NCBI GenBank assembly: GCA_016707075.1
Contig: JADJII010000002.1
Coordinates: forward strand, 186,001-250,000
Direction: 5' to 3'
DNA: 64,000 bases
Origin: Egaibacter danicus
GTDB taxonomy: Bacteria > Pseudomonadota > Gammaproteobacteria > Burkholderiales > Burkholderiaceae_C
This document shows, piece after piece, positions 25,036-35,004 of this stretch. Position numbers and translations under genes: made by a program. Every line of letters begins with the position of its first letter. Within the stretch, counting starts at the first letter, position 1. The notes below the pieces were generated by a model, which worked only from the letters and a program-made list of their open reading frames with translations, was not told the origin of the DNA and made no database searches.

Positions 25036-27744
25036 CTACTCAAAGACTTCCGGCATGGCTACCCCGTAACCTTGTGCATAGTCCACTCCAATGTCTCTAA
25101 GCGCCTCTACAAGCTCGTGGGTCTCCGCGAATTCGGCTATGACCTTCAGTCCCATCACGTGGCCGATACTTGTTATCGATTCGACCATGGCGCGATCAAT
25201 TTTGTTGGCGTTAACGTTCCTGGTGAACATGCCGTCGATCTTCAGAAAATCCACACTCAAATTCTTTAAGTATGCGAATGAAGAAAGGCCACTCCCAAAA
25301 TCGTCTAGAGAAAACCTGCATCCAATCTTCCGCATCTCCTGAATGAAGGATTGCGCCTTCTCCAGGTTCGCAATTACTGCCGTTTCTGTTATCTCGAAAC
25401 AGATCCGCCTCGGGTTTACGTCATACTTCTTTATTTGATCCAGCACGTAGCTGGCCAGACGCTCGTCGGACAGGCTTTGTCCTGACAGGTTAATTGAGCA
25501 AACGTGTGGTAGGTCCAGACCCTTTCGGGCCAAAATCATGAAGGCTTTTGCAATGACCCAGCGGTCAAGTTGCGGCATCAGTTTGTAGCGCTCTGCCGTT
25601 GCAAGAAATTGCCCCGGCATATGCAACTCACCGCTCTCACCGTGCATGCGAACAAGCAGTTCACAGTGGGGCTCTCCACCATCATTGAAACACTGCATTC
25701 GCTGCATGTACAAGACGAAGCCATTGTTTTCCAGGCTCAGATTGATTCTTGACACCCACTCGAGCTGAATACTTCTTTCTGCCACAACCAGGTCACCCAA
25801 AACATGGGTTCGAACGCAATTTCCGCCATCCTTCTTTGCCAAATAGCAGGCAGAGTCCGCCATGCCCAAAAGCTCCCCCAAAGACAGAGGATGTTCGGCA
25901 GAAATTTCGGTCAGGCCGATACTGACGCCGACCTTGAAGGACTTTTCGTTGTGTATGAACGTGAATTCCCGAATAGCAATGACTATGTCGTCAAGTATTG
26001 ACTCCGCCTTGTTGATGGTGCACCCCATGAATATCATGGCGAATTCATCACCTCCCAACCTGGCAAGCGTATCGGACCCGCGCATTCTTGACTTGAGTAT
26101 GTCGGCGAGTTGTTTCAACAAACGATCTCCGGCCAGGTGACCGCAAGAGTCGTTGACAGTCTTGAATTGATCCAGATCCAGATAGGCGAGGCAGTGCACG
26201 CGATTTTCAACGGACGAGTCGTCAATTGCTGCAAGTGCTTTTCTGTCAAACTCGTACCGATTGACCAGACCTGTCAACGCATCATGCCGTGCTTGAAATG
26301 TCAACTTCTCTGATAGATCGCGCAGCTGGGTTACATCGCGCAACACGGTGACCACACCAAAATAATCTCCGTTGAAGTCATACAACGGAGACGCTTGCCG
26401 ACTAACCACCAGCTGGCGCCCACTTGGTTGCTGCAAGAACACCTCTTTCGGCTTATCCATAAAGTCGGTGAGCCAGCTGCTTTCGATGGGCCCCTTCTCG
26501 TCAACGACCTGAAACTGAAACAGCAAGGCGATGTCTTTGCCCATTACGTCGCCAGCAGCAACGCCGGTCAACAGTTCGGCGGCGGTGTTCATGTAGGCGA
26601 CCCGTCCCATTGCGTCGCTGGCAACAACCGCGTCGGTAATTCCGGCCAGTGTCGACAGCGTCACTTGAGATCGATTTTGTTCTACTTTCAAGGCTTCTTG
26701 GGACTCATTGAGTCCGTCCAGCATCTTGTTGATACCCTTTGCAAGGGTACCCAATTCGTCTTCTTCTTGATCGCCCGGCAGTCGCTTGGTCATATCGGCC
26801 GTTTCGCCAATAAGTTGCACCTCTGTGCTCAAGAGTGTCAGCCTGGAAACTATCAACTTGTCGAATAACCAGCTTATGGCCAGGAGTAAAACTGCCATCA
26901 GTCCAATGGTCCAATAAACAGTGTTCAGGCTTGTCAAGCCCTGGTCCTGAATCTGTCGGCCACTCACCACTTGAAGGACTAGCCCTTTCGGGCTTCCGAC
27001 ATCATCCAGCATCGTGTACCCGGCGACTTCACGATCATTGACAGCTTCAACAATTGACTGCCCCTTGGACAGTTTTGAAATGGAGTTCGAGTCCTTGAAG
27101 TCCGGTACGGGTTGAACCTTTAACTGAACCCCAATGATTGATTCAATATGCGCGACCCAATCCCCTGTGAGTGCCCGCACCATGATCAGCGTGCCGACAC
27201 GAGCTTTCTGGAGTGTGCTGTCGCGGATGTCAACGCTGGAGACCATGCTCAGGCCCTCCGGTGTCCAGAACAAACCTTCAATGTGGTCCTTTTTTGAATC
27301 TACAAGGAAGCCATCTTTTCTTGCCGACTGTAATATCAGCTCCGGTATTTTCCATGGTTGCCCGCTCGCGAAATCCAGCCCTTTGGAATAAATGGATTTG
27401 CCTTGTTCGTTAACGAAAATGACGGCGTGAATCTTTAGATTGCTGAATGTTGTATCGTTGAGATTGGACTCAATGAATACGGGATCCAGAGTCTGGACAA
27501 AGTTGTAGGCATCATCCCAGTGCGCGTAGTCACGGGTGACAGAGTAAAGCTGATCGGTGTGATCGTTGATCAAACCCCTGGCACTGTTCAAGTAGACAAG
27601 GACACTATCCTTTTCCAGAGAGGCGTAGCCTGCCATGATCGAGTGGCGGGCGAGGAAAAATATCAATAGGAACACAGTCGCCATTCCCATGACCATCACA
27701 ACAAGGACTTTGCTGCGAAGGCCGCCGAATTTCGCCAGTTCCAT
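25036..27744 (-). CDS. Membrane CHASE4-HAMP-PAS-GGDEF-EAL protein (c-di-GMP turnover)
   Basis: 902 aa. TM1 VLVVMVMGMATVFLLIFFLA (about 14-33); periplasmic CHASE4 sensor with TRDYAHWDDAYNFV (to about 270); TM2 TIGLMAVLLLAISWLF; HAMP (about 290-345); PAS (about 360-480, ITDAVVASDAMGRVAYMN); GGDEF with intact LGGDEF and an inhibitory I-site RGSD five residues before it; EAL with ELLVR in place of EALLR, but NLSGQS, FEITET, DDFGSG, KIDG, AEFAET and YAQGYG are kept. Both making and breaking c-di-GMP are possible. Lower GC than the neighbours. AAAAAGG ribosome site. Confidence 0.92.
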   Translation of the reverse strand: MELAKFGGLRSKVLVVMVMGMATVFLLIFFLARHSIMAGYASLEKDSVLVYLNSARGLINDHTDQLYSVTRDYAHWDDAYNFVQTLDPVFIESNLNDTTFSNLKIHAVIFVNEQGKSIYSKGLDFASGQPWKIPELILQSARKDGFLVDSKKDHIEGLFWTPEGLSMVSSVDIRDSTLQKARVGTLIMVRALTGDWVAHIESIIGVQLKVQPVPDFKDSNSISKLSKGQSIVEAVNDREVAGYTMLDDVGSPKGLVLQVVSGRQIQDQGLTSLNTVYWTIGLMAVLLLAISWLFDKLIVSRLTLLSTEVQLIGETADMTKRLPGDQEEDELGTLAKGINKMLDGLNESQEALKVEQNRSQVTLSTLAGITDAVVASDAMGRVAYMNTAAELLTGVAAGDVMGKDIALLFQFQVVDEKGPIESSWLTDFMDKPKEVFLQQPSGRQLVVSRQASPLYDFNGDYFGVVTVLRDVTQLRDLSEKLTFQARHDALTGLVNRYEFDRKALAAIDDSSVENRVHCLAYLDLDQFKTVNDSCGHLAGDRLLKQLADILKSRMRGSDTLARLGGDEFAMIFMGCTINKAESILDDIVIAIREFTFIHNEKSFKVGVSIGLTEISAEHPLSLGELLGMADSACYLAKKDGGNCVRTHVLGDLVVAERSIQLEWVSRINLSLENNGFVLYMQRMQCFNDGGEPHCELLVRMHGESGELHMPGQFLATAERYKLMPQLDRWVIAKAFMILARKGLDLPHVCSINLSGQSLSDERLASYVLDQIKKYDVNPRRICFEITETAVIANLEKAQSFIQEMRKIGCRFSLDDFGSGLSSFAYLKNLSVDFLKIDGMFTRNVNANKIDRAMVESITSIGHVMGLKVIAEFAETHELVEALRDIGVDYAQGYGVAMPEVFE

Positions 27745-27927
27745 TTTTTGCCTTTTTCGAAGGTCTACTGAATAACCTTTTGCACAGGTTAATGAACCTT
27801 CATTTCCAACGAATTTTTCTATTATCGGCCGAAGCTGGCGCTTCTTGACTATTCACCTTTTCAGGCTTTATTTCCGTCGTTTCCATCGTATAGAGGCAAA
27901 AAAAGAGACTTGGGAATAACCGGATGC

Positions 27928-28644
27928 TTAGTGGTTCTCAAACATATTGGATCTCAGTGCCGCCAGGCTCAACACCCGCAGCCCGCCGTATTCCACGCGA
28001 ATCACGCCCTGCGTCGCCAGTGCGGTGAGTGCCTCGTTCACCCGCTGGCGCGACAGACCCACCAGATACGCCAGCTCCTGCTGCGTGATGCGCAGCAGCT
28101 CGCCCACACCGGGGTACAGCACCGGGTTGAACAGCGCCGCCAGGCTGCGCGCTACACGCACCTCGGGGTTGGCCATGCGGTCAATTTCACGCGCGGCAAT
28201 GAACTGGCCCAGCCGCTCATTGAGCTGGTTCATCACAAAACGGTTGAAGCCGATGGAGTGGTCCAGCAGCCAGTGAAAGGTGTCCACCGGCAGGCCGGCC
28301 ACCACGCTCTTGCGCAGCGCCTGGATGTTGTAGCGGTAGACCTCGCGCTTGAGCGCCGTGCCCTCGCCAAACCAGCCGCCGGGCGGCACGCCGGTGAAGG
28401 TCATGCTGTGACCATCCGGGCTGTCCGAGCTCATCTTCAGCAATCCGTCCACCACGCCAAACCAGTACGTCACGGGGCGCCCGATGCGGCACACAAAATC
28501 ACCTGACAAGGCGTCGCCCACTTTCAGTTCATGTTCAGCGCGCTCACGCTCGTCAGCGCCGAGCAGCGCCAGCCACGGAATGGCGGCCATTTCCGCAGGC
28601 GTTGGCGAGCGACGCCGGTGGTGAAGCGATAGATCAGTTGACAT
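27928..28644 (-). CDS. Crp/Fnr family transcriptional regulator
   Basis: 238 aa. N-terminal cyclic-nucleotide-binding-like beta-roll (ALSGDFVCRIGRPVTYWFGVVDGLLKMSS ... PPGGWFGEGTALKREVYRYNIQALRKSVV) and a C-terminal HTH_CRP domain with LRITQQELAYLVGLSRQRVNEALTALATQGVIRVEYGGLRVL (residues about 180-222). The N-terminal Fe-S cysteines of FNR are absent, and the cAMP pocket Arg is not clear, so the effector is unknown. Divergent from the acyl-CoA ligase of the Liv cluster and therefore a likely regulator of it. Confidence 0.9.
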   Translation of the reverse strand: MSTDLSLHHRRRSPTPAEMAAIPWLALLGADERERAEHELKVGDALSGDFVCRIGRPVTYWFGVVDGLLKMSSDSPDGHSMTFTGVPPGGWFGEGTALKREVYRYNIQALRKSVVAGLPVDTFHWLLDHSIGFNRFVMNQLNERLGQFIAAREIDRMANPEVRVARSLAALFNPVLYPGVGELLRITQQELAYLVGLSRQRVNEALTALATQGVIRVEYGGLRVLSLAALRSNMFENH

Positions 28645-28696
28645 AGGTCAATGTTTAGATGTTCAGTGGGCAGAGTTGCCCAAAGTCCTGAAAGAC

Positions 28697-28731
28697 CTAG
28701 GGAAACTCCTAGTCTCCGAAACCCCCTAATT
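28697..28731. promoter_or_regulatory. Candidate operator region between the Crp/Fnr gene and the acyl-CoA ligase gene
   Basis: Holds CTAGG-GAAACT-CCTAG (28697-28712) and a half-site CCGAAACCCCCTAATT (28716-28731). The complement reads TAGGAGTTTCCCTA, which resembles TAGGGGGTTTCCCGCTA at 37238 and TAGAGGTTTCCCCCTA at 60923. Binding factor unknown. Confidence 0.45.
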
Positions 28732-28830
28732 GTCGTCGAACCGACATCACAACGTCAAATTAGTTTCTACATTTCACATCAACAACCCGTCTCAAAGCCT
28801 GAGCGGGCATGAACCGGAAGGATGCTTGCT

Positions 28831-30777
28831 GTGCAAACGACGTTCCCGAGACTTCTGCTGAAACACGCAGCCGAGCGCGGCGCCGCGCCCGCCATGCGCG
28901 AAAAGGAATACGGCATCTGGCAAAGCCTGTCCTGGTCGGATCTGTCGGTGATGGTGGAACATCTGGCCTGCGGCCTGCACCAGGCTGGCTTGCAGCGCGA
29001 CGAGCACATGGTGGTCGTGGGTGCCAACCGCCCGCGCCTGTATGCCACCATGCTGGCGGCCCAGTCGCTGGGCGCAGTTCCCATTCCGCTGTACCAGGAT
29101 GCCGCTGCGCTGGAGTGTGTGTTCCCGATCAACAACGCCGAGGTGCGTTTTGCCTTTGCTGAAGACCAGGAGCAGGTTGACAAGCTGCTGGAAATTCGCG
29201 AGAAGTGTCCGCAGCTCGCCCACATCTTTTTTGATGACCCGCGCGGCCTGCGCAAATACGACGAGCCGGGGCTGGCCTCGCTGGAGGAGCTGATTGCTGC
29301 CGGCAAGGCCTTTGCCGCCCTGCACCCTGAGTTTTTCAAAGCGCAGGTGGAGCAGACGAAGCCGGATGACGTGTCGTCGATGTTTTTCACATCGGGCACC
29401 ACCGGCAACCCCAAGGGCGTGGTGCATACGCACGACACGCTGATCAACCGCGCGCAGGCGGGTGCCGAGTTTGACAGGCTGACCCATGCAGAAGAGGTGC
29501 TGGCCTACCTGCCCCCAGCGTGGATTGGTCAGAACATCTTCAGCTACGCCCAGTGGCTGGTGTGCGGCTACGTGGTGAACTGCCCCGAGTCGGCGTCCAC
29601 CGTGACCATCGACCTCAAGGAAATTGGCCCGACGTATTACTTCGCGCCGCCGCGCGTGTTTGAAGGCCTGCTGACCAGCGTGATGATTCGCATGGAAGAC
29701 GCGGGTACCGTCAAACGCAAGCTGTTTCACTACTTCATGGATCTGGCCAAACGCGTGGGCCCAACCCGCATGGACGGCAAGTCCATCGGGTTTGGCAACA
29801 CCGTGCTGTATGCCTTGGGCAACGCGCTCATTTATGGCCCGCTGCGCAATAACCTGGGCATGAGCCGCGTGCGCGTAGCCTACACCGCTGGCGAGGCCAT
29901 CGGGCCGGATCTGTTCAGCTTTTATCGCTCCATTGGTATCAATCTCAAGCAGTTGTACGGCTCCACCGAAACGGCCGTGTTCGTGTGTCTGCAGCCCGAC
30001 CACGAAGCCCGTGCCGATACCGTGGGGATTCCCTGCAAAGGCGTTGAAATCAAGGTGTCGGCGGACGGTGAAATTCTGGTCAAGTCACCCGGCTTGCTCA
30101 AGGAGTATTACAAGAACCCGGCCGCTACTGCCGAAGTGCTGGACGCTTCGGGCTGGTACCACACCAGTGATGCCGGTTTCATCGATGCGCATGGGCACCT
30201 CAAGATCATCGACCGCGTGAAAGACGTGGGCCGGATCAAGGGTGGTGCCAATAACGGCGCGATGTTTGCGCCCAAATACGTTGAAAACAAGCTCAAGTTT
30301 TTCCCGCAGATCAAGGAGGTGGTGGCTTATGGCGACCAGCGCGAACAGGTTTGCGTGATGATCAACATCGACTTTGACGCGGTGGGCAACTGGGCCGAGC
30401 GGCGCAACCTGCCGTATGCCGGCTACACCGATCTGGCGCAAAAACCAGAGGTGTACCAGCTGATTCAGGAGTGTGTGGAAAAGGTCAATGCGGATCTGTC
30501 TGTTGACGAGTTGCTGGCGGGCAGTCAGGTGAGCCGGTTTCTGGTGCTGCACAAGGAGCTGGATGCCGATGATGGCGAGCTCACCCGTACCAACAAGGTT
30601 CGCCGGGGCTTCATTGCCGAGAAATACCAGCCGCTCGTCGATGCGCTGTATGGCGGCAAAAAGGAACAGTTCATTGAGACGGTGGTGAAGTTTGAAGACG
30701 GGCGCACCGGTAGCGTGAGCGCCACGCTGAAGATATCGGATACCAAAACCTTTGCCCCGGTCAAGGCCGCTGCCTGA
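28831..30777 (+). CDS. AMP-binding long-chain acyl-CoA synthetase-like protein
   Basis: About 648 aa. ANL-family adenylating enzyme: MFFTSGTTGNPKGVVHTHD (P-loop A3) near 190, YGSTETAVFVC (A5), GWYHTSDAGFIDAHGHLKIIDRVKD (A7/A8). The C-terminal domain is longer than usual, as in large bacterial and plant long-chain acyl-CoA synthetases. GGAAGGA at 28816-28822 suits the GTG at 28831 better than the ATG at 28822, which overlaps it. First gene of a seven-gene unit with a Liv-type ABC importer and a PaaK-like ligase, so it probably activates the imported carboxylic acid; the substrate is not known. Confidence 0.88.
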   Translation: MQTTFPRLLLKHAAERGAAPAMREKEYGIWQSLSWSDLSVMVEHLACGLHQAGLQRDEHMVVVGANRPRLYATMLAAQSLGAVPIPLYQDAAALECVFPINNAEVRFAFAEDQEQVDKLLEIREKCPQLAHIFFDDPRGLRKYDEPGLASLEELIAAGKAFAALHPEFFKAQVEQTKPDDVSSMFFTSGTTGNPKGVVHTHDTLINRAQAGAEFDRLTHAEEVLAYLPPAWIGQNIFSYAQWLVCGYVVNCPESASTVTIDLKEIGPTYYFAPPRVFEGLLTSVMIRMEDAGTVKRKLFHYFMDLAKRVGPTRMDGKSIGFGNTVLYALGNALIYGPLRNNLGMSRVRVAYTAGEAIGPDLFSFYRSIGINLKQLYGSTETAVFVCLQPDHEARADTVGIPCKGVEIKVSADGEILVKSPGLLKEYYKNPAATAEVLDASGWYHTSDAGFIDAHGHLKIIDRVKDVGRIKGGANNGAMFAPKYVENKLKFFPQIKEVVAYGDQREQVCVMINIDFDAVGNWAERRNLPYAGYTDLAQKPEVYQLIQECVEKVNADLSVDELLAGSQVSRFLVLHKELDADDGELTRTNKVRRGFIAEKYQPLVDALYGGKKEQFIETVVKFEDGRTGSVSATLKISDTKTFAPVKAAA

Positions 30778-30797
30778 AGAAGAATGACACAAGCATC

Positions 30798-31580
30798 ATG
30801 AGCAAACAAATCGGCGACGTCATTCTTGACGTGAACAACATCAGCCTGCGATTCGGCGGGGTCAAAGCGCTGACGGATATTTCCTTCAATGTGAAAGAGC
30901 ATGAAATCCGCGCCATCATCGGCCCCAACGGTGCAGGCAAGAGCTCCATGCTCAATTGCATCAATGGCGTGTACACGCCGCAGGATGGCAACATCACCTT
31001 TCGCGGCAAGACCTTCAGCCACATGAACCCGCGTGAGGTGGCCGAGATGGGTGTAGCACGCACCTTCCAGAATCTGGCGCTGTTCAAGGGCATGAGCGTG
31101 ATCGACAACATCATGACCGGGCGCAATCTGCGCATCAAGAGCAACCTGTTCATGCAGGCGCTGCGTGTCGGGCCAGCCGCCCGCGAAGAAGCGCAACACC
31201 GCGAGTTTGTCGAACACATCATCGACTTTCTGGAGATTCAGGCGCACCGCAAGACACCCGTTGGCCAGTTGCCTTACGGTTTGCAAAAGCGGGTGGACTT
31301 GGGCCGCGCGCTGGCGATGGAGCCGCAAGTGCTGCTGCTCGACGAGCCGATGGCGGGCATGAACGTCGAGGAAAAGCAGGACATGTGCCGCTTTGTGCTG
31401 GACATCAACGACGAGTTCGGCACCACTGTTGTGCTGATCGAACACGACATGGGCGTGGTGATGGATATTTCAGATCGCGTGGTGGTGCTGGATTACGGCA
31501 AAAAAATTGGTGACGGCACACCGGAAGAAGTCCGCAACAACGAAGACGTGATCAGCGCCTACCTCGGCACTTCACATTAA
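30798..31580 (+). CDS. ABC importer ATPase, LivG type
   Basis: 260 aa. Walker A GPNGAGKSS, signature region LPYGLQKRVDLGRALAMEPQ (non-canonical, LSGG replaced by LPYG as in many LivG proteins), Walker B VLLLDEPMAGMN, LIEHDMGVVMDISDRVVVLDYG. BCA-type C-terminal tail. 20 bp after the ligase gene. With the two permeases, binding protein and LivF-type ATPase it makes a complete hydrophobic-amino-acid/aromatic-acid type importer. Confidence 0.93.
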   Translation: MSKQIGDVILDVNNISLRFGGVKALTDISFNVKEHEIRAIIGPNGAGKSSMLNCINGVYTPQDGNITFRGKTFSHMNPREVAEMGVARTFQNLALFKGMSVIDNIMTGRNLRIKSNLFMQALRVGPAAREEAQHREFVEHIIDFLEIQAHRKTPVGQLPYGLQKRVDLGRALAMEPQVLLLDEPMAGMNVEEKQDMCRFVLDINDEFGTTVVLIEHDMGVVMDISDRVVVLDYGKKIGDGTPEEVRNNEDVISAYLGTSH

Positions 31581-31592
31581 GGGATAGTCACC

Positions 31593-32522
31593 ATGGCATT
31601 TTTTCTGGAAACACTGCTGGGCGGCCTGATGGCCGGCATGCTGTATTCGCTGGTGGCACTGGGCTTTGTGCTGATCTTCAAGGCCTCAGGCGTCTTCAAC
31701 TTTGCGCAAGGTGCCATGGTGCTGTTTGCGGCACTGGCCATGGCCCGGTTTGCGGAGTGGATTCCCAAGTGGACCGGTATCGAGAGCCCGGTCGTCGCAA
31801 CGATGGGCGCTTTCGTGATCGCTGCTGCGGTGATGTTCGTCGTGGCCTGGCTGATCGAATTTCTGGTGCTGCGTCATCTGGTCAATCAGGAAGGCACCAC
31901 CTTGCTGATGGCCACGCTGGGCATCACCTACTTCATGGAGGGTCTGGGTCAGACGGTTTTTGGCAGCGACATCTACAAGATTGATATCGGCATGCCCAAG
32001 GAACCGGTATTCCTGCTGGAGTCGGTTTTCGAGGGTGGCGTTCTGATCAACAAGGAAGACCTGATTGCGGCCGTCATCGCGGCTGCACTGGTAGCGCTGC
32101 TTAGCCTGTTTTTCCAGAAAACGTCGACGGGTCGCGCTTTGCGTGCTGTTGCCGACGATCACCAGGCCGCCCAGTCTATCGGCATTCCGCTCAACCGCAT
32201 CTGGGTCATCGTCTGGTGCGTGGCCGGCATCGTGGCGCTGGTGGCCGGCATGATCTGGGGCTCCAAACTCGGCGTGCAGTTCTCGCTGACCACGGTGGCG
32301 CTGCGTGCATTGCCGGTTGTGATTCTGGGCGGTTTGACGTCGGTGCCCGGTGCCATCATCGGCGGCCTGATCATCGGCGTCGGTGAAAAACTGTCGGAAG
32401 TGTTCCTTGGCCCCTATGTCGGTGGTGGCATCGAGATCTGGTTTGCTTACGTACTGGCGCTGGCCTTCCTGCTGGTTCGCCCGCAGGGCCTGTTCGGCGA
32501 AAAAATCATTGACCGCGTTTGA
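31593..32522 (+). CDS. ABC importer permease, LivH type
   Basis: 309 aa, about eight membrane segments. Family features: LLGGLMAGMLYSLVALGFVLIFKASGVFNFAQGAMVLF at the N-terminus, TSTGRALRAVADDHQAAQSIGIPLNRI (EAA-like cytoplasmic loop) near 190, LPVVILGGLTSVPGAIIGGLIIGVGE near 255. AAGGGA ribosome site; 12 bp after the ATPase gene. Confidence 0.93.
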   Translation: MAFFLETLLGGLMAGMLYSLVALGFVLIFKASGVFNFAQGAMVLFAALAMARFAEWIPKWTGIESPVVATMGAFVIAAAVMFVVAWLIEFLVLRHLVNQEGTTLLMATLGITYFMEGLGQTVFGSDIYKIDIGMPKEPVFLLESVFEGGVLINKEDLIAAVIAAALVALLSLFFQKTSTGRALRAVADDHQAAQSIGIPLNRIWVIVWCVAGIVALVAGMIWGSKLGVQFSLTTVALRALPVVILGGLTSVPGAIIGGLIIGVGEKLSEVFLGPYVGGGIEIWFAYVLALAFLLVRPQGLFGEKIIDRV

Positions 32523-32533
32523 GGTAATCAGTC

Positions 32534-33610
32534 ATGTTTTACAGAGAAAACGGTCAATTCAAAACGTCCTACGCGGCGGACCAGCAGATATTCCCGATTG
32601 CGCAGGACCGGATCGCCATTGCCTTGCTGCTGGCTTTTGCGGTGTTCGCGGTGCCCATGCTGGCTAGCGACTACCTGTTCCGGGCCATTCTCATTCCTTT
32701 CCTGATCTTTTCGCTCGCAGCCGTCGGCGTCAATATTCTGGTGGGCTACTGCGGCCAGATCTCGCTGGGCTCGGGTGCCTTTATGGCGGTGGGCGCATAC
32801 GGCGCCTATAACTTCTTCATTCGTATTCCCGACATGCCACTGATTCCGGCGCTGATATTGGGCGGAGTCTGTTCTACCTTCTTCGGCATTCTGTTCGGCC
32901 TGCCCAGTCTGCGTGTCAAGGGCTTGTACCTGGCTGTGGCCACACTGGCGGCCCAATTCTTCAGCGACTGGATGTTCCTGCGCATCAAGTGGTTCACCAA
33001 TGACTCGCCTTCGGGTTCGGTGTCGGTATCCAATCTGCAGGTGTTCGGTTTCGAAATTGAGAGCCCTGTTTCCAAGTATCTGCTGTGCCTGGGTATTCTG
33101 ATGGTCATTGGCCTGCTCGCCAAAAACCTGGTTCGTGGGGCCATTGGCCGTGAATGGATGGCTATCCGTGACATGGACGTTGCTGCATCGGTGATCGGCA
33201 TCCGGCCCATGTATGCCAAGCTCAGCGCCTTTGCCGTCAGCTCGTTCATCGTCGGCGTGGCGGGAGCACTCTGGGGTTTCGTTTACCTCGGTGCCTGGGA
33301 GCCAGCCGCCTTCTCGGTCGATCAGTCTTTCCGGATGCTGTTCATGGTGATCATTGGCGGCATGGGCTCCATTATGGGCAGCTTCTTTGGTGCGGCGTTC
33401 ATTGTGGTGCTGCCTATTGCCTTGAACCAGTTGCTGCCTGTTCTGGGTTCGGCCGTAGGACTGGAAATTTCCACGGCCGGCATTTCGCATGCCGAGCTGA
33501 TGATTTTCGGCGCCCTGATTGTGTGGTTCCTGATCGTGGAGCCGCATGGACTCGCCAAATTGTGGTCTATAGGCAAGCAGAAGATGCGCCTGTGGCCGTT
33601 CCCCCATTGA
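32534..33610 (+). CDS. ABC importer permease, LivM type
   Basis: 358 aa, about nine membrane segments. NILVGYCGQISLGSGAFMAVGAYGAYN near 70, LPSLRVKGLYLAVATLAAQFF, GREWMAIRDMDVAASVIGIRPMYAKLSAFAVSSFIVGVAGALWG (coupling loop, about 210-255) and VIIGGMGSIMGSFFGAAFIV. GAGG ribosome site, 11 bp after the LivH-type gene. Confidence 0.93.
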   Translation: MFYRENGQFKTSYAADQQIFPIAQDRIAIALLLAFAVFAVPMLASDYLFRAILIPFLIFSLAAVGVNILVGYCGQISLGSGAFMAVGAYGAYNFFIRIPDMPLIPALILGGVCSTFFGILFGLPSLRVKGLYLAVATLAAQFFSDWMFLRIKWFTNDSPSGSVSVSNLQVFGFEIESPVSKYLLCLGILMVIGLLAKNLVRGAIGREWMAIRDMDVAASVIGIRPMYAKLSAFAVSSFIVGVAGALWGFVYLGAWEPAAFSVDQSFRMLFMVIIGGMGSIMGSFFGAAFIVVLPIALNQLLPVLGSAVGLEISTAGISHAELMIFGALIVWFLIVEPHGLAKLWSIGKQKMRLWPFPH

Positions 33611-33672
33611 TTGAAAGAGGCTTCATTCAAGCAACCCCGGCACAGACCCGTGCCATAACACCAGGAGACGTT

Positions 33673-34989
33673 ATGAAACTACGCAATCTTGCATTGGCCA
33701 CTTGCCTGGCCGCCGTGGGCATCACGGCATTTGCCCAGGCCAAGGAACAGTTCTTCCCGGGCTTGCCCTATCGCACGGGTCCTTATGCGCCTAACGGTGT
33801 GCCATGGGCCAACGGTTATTCCGATTACCTCAAGCTCATCAATGCGCGCGGCGGCATCAACGGCGTGAAGATCATTTACGAAGAGTGCGAGACGGGTTAT
33901 GACACCGCCCGCGGCGTGGAATGTTATGAGCGCCTGAAGGGCAAGAACGGTGGTGCCACGGTGTTCCAGCCACTGTCTACCGGCATTACCTTCGCGCTGA
34001 CCGAAAAAGCCCCTGGCGACAAGATCCCGCTGATCACTGCAGGTTATGGCCGCAGCGAAAGCCAGGATGGCACCGTCTTCAAGTGGAACTTCCCGCTGGC
34101 TGGCACGTACTGGCTGGCAGCTGACGCGCTGATTCAGCACGTCGGTAAAAAAGAAGGTGGCCTTGACAAACTGAAGGGCAAGAAAATCGCGCTGGTCTAC
34201 CATGACAGCCCCTATGGCAAGGAGCCGATTCCCCTGTTGCAAGAGCGTGCAGCCATGCACGGATTCAACCTGCAACTGCTGCCCGTGACAGCACCAGGCG
34301 TGGAGCAAAAAGCCACCTGGCTGCAAGTTCGCCAGGCCAAGCCTGACTACGTGCTGCTGTGGGGCTGGGGTGTGATGAATTCCACCGCCCTGAAAGAAGC
34401 GCAAGCCACGGGTTATCCACGCGACAAGATGTATGGCGTGTGGTGGTCCGGTGCCGAGCCAGATGTCAAAGACGTCGGCGAAGGTGCCAAGGGGTACAAC
34501 GCGGTGACCATGCAGCACGGCGCGGAACCCAATTCCAAAGTGGTTCAGGACATCCTGAAGGAAGTCCATGCCAAGGGTCAGGGCACGGGTCCGAAAGAAG
34601 AAGTGGGCCAGGTGCTTTACATGCGCGGCGCCATGAGCGCGATGCTGGCGGTTGAAGGTGTTCGCCGTGCACAGGAGCGTTATGGCAAGGGCAAATGGGT
34701 TACGGGTGAACAGGCCCGCTGGGGCTATGAGAACCTTGCGCTCGACCAGAAGAAGCTTGATGCATTGGGTTTCGCCGGCGTGATGCGCCCTATCAGCACC
34801 TCCTGTGCTGACCACATGGGTTCCAACTGGGCCCGCGTGCACACATGGGATGGCAAGAAGTGGGACTTCAGCTCTGACTGGCTTCAGGCTGACGAGCAGA
34901 TTCTGAAACCATTGGTGAAGAACACGGCAGCCAAATACGCAGCAGACAAGAAACTCACACCACGCACACCGGCTGATTGCCAGTCTTGA
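33673..34989 (+). CDS. Periplasmic binding protein of the Liv-type importer
   Basis: 438 aa. Start ATG at 33673 after AGGAGA; signal peptide MKLRNLALATCLAAVGITAFAQA. Mature part is a type I periplasmic fold (Leu/Ile/Val-binding protein-like): GLPYRTGPYAPNGVPWANGYSDYLKLINARGG, then IYEECETGYDTARGVECYERL. It is longer than LivJ (about 345 aa mature) and belongs to the clade linked to aromatic or fatty-acid metabolism rather than to true branched-chain amino acid uptake; this is inference from its neighbours. The next gene follows after two strong hairpins. Confidence 0.9.
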   Translation: MKLRNLALATCLAAVGITAFAQAKEQFFPGLPYRTGPYAPNGVPWANGYSDYLKLINARGGINGVKIIYEECETGYDTARGVECYERLKGKNGGATVFQPLSTGITFALTEKAPGDKIPLITAGYGRSESQDGTVFKWNFPLAGTYWLAADALIQHVGKKEGGLDKLKGKKIALVYHDSPYGKEPIPLLQERAAMHGFNLQLLPVTAPGVEQKATWLQVRQAKPDYVLLWGWGVMNSTALKEAQATGYPRDKMYGVWWSGAEPDVKDVGEGAKGYNAVTMQHGAEPNSKVVQDILKEVHAKGQGTGPKEEVGQVLYMRGAMSAMLAVEGVRRAQERYGKGKWVTGEQARWGYENLALDQKKLDALGFAGVMRPISTSCADHMGSNWARVHTWDGKKWDFSSDWLQADEQILKPLVKNTAAKYAADKKLTPRTPADCQS

Positions 34990-35004
34990 TGTGAACTGAT
35001 CGAT

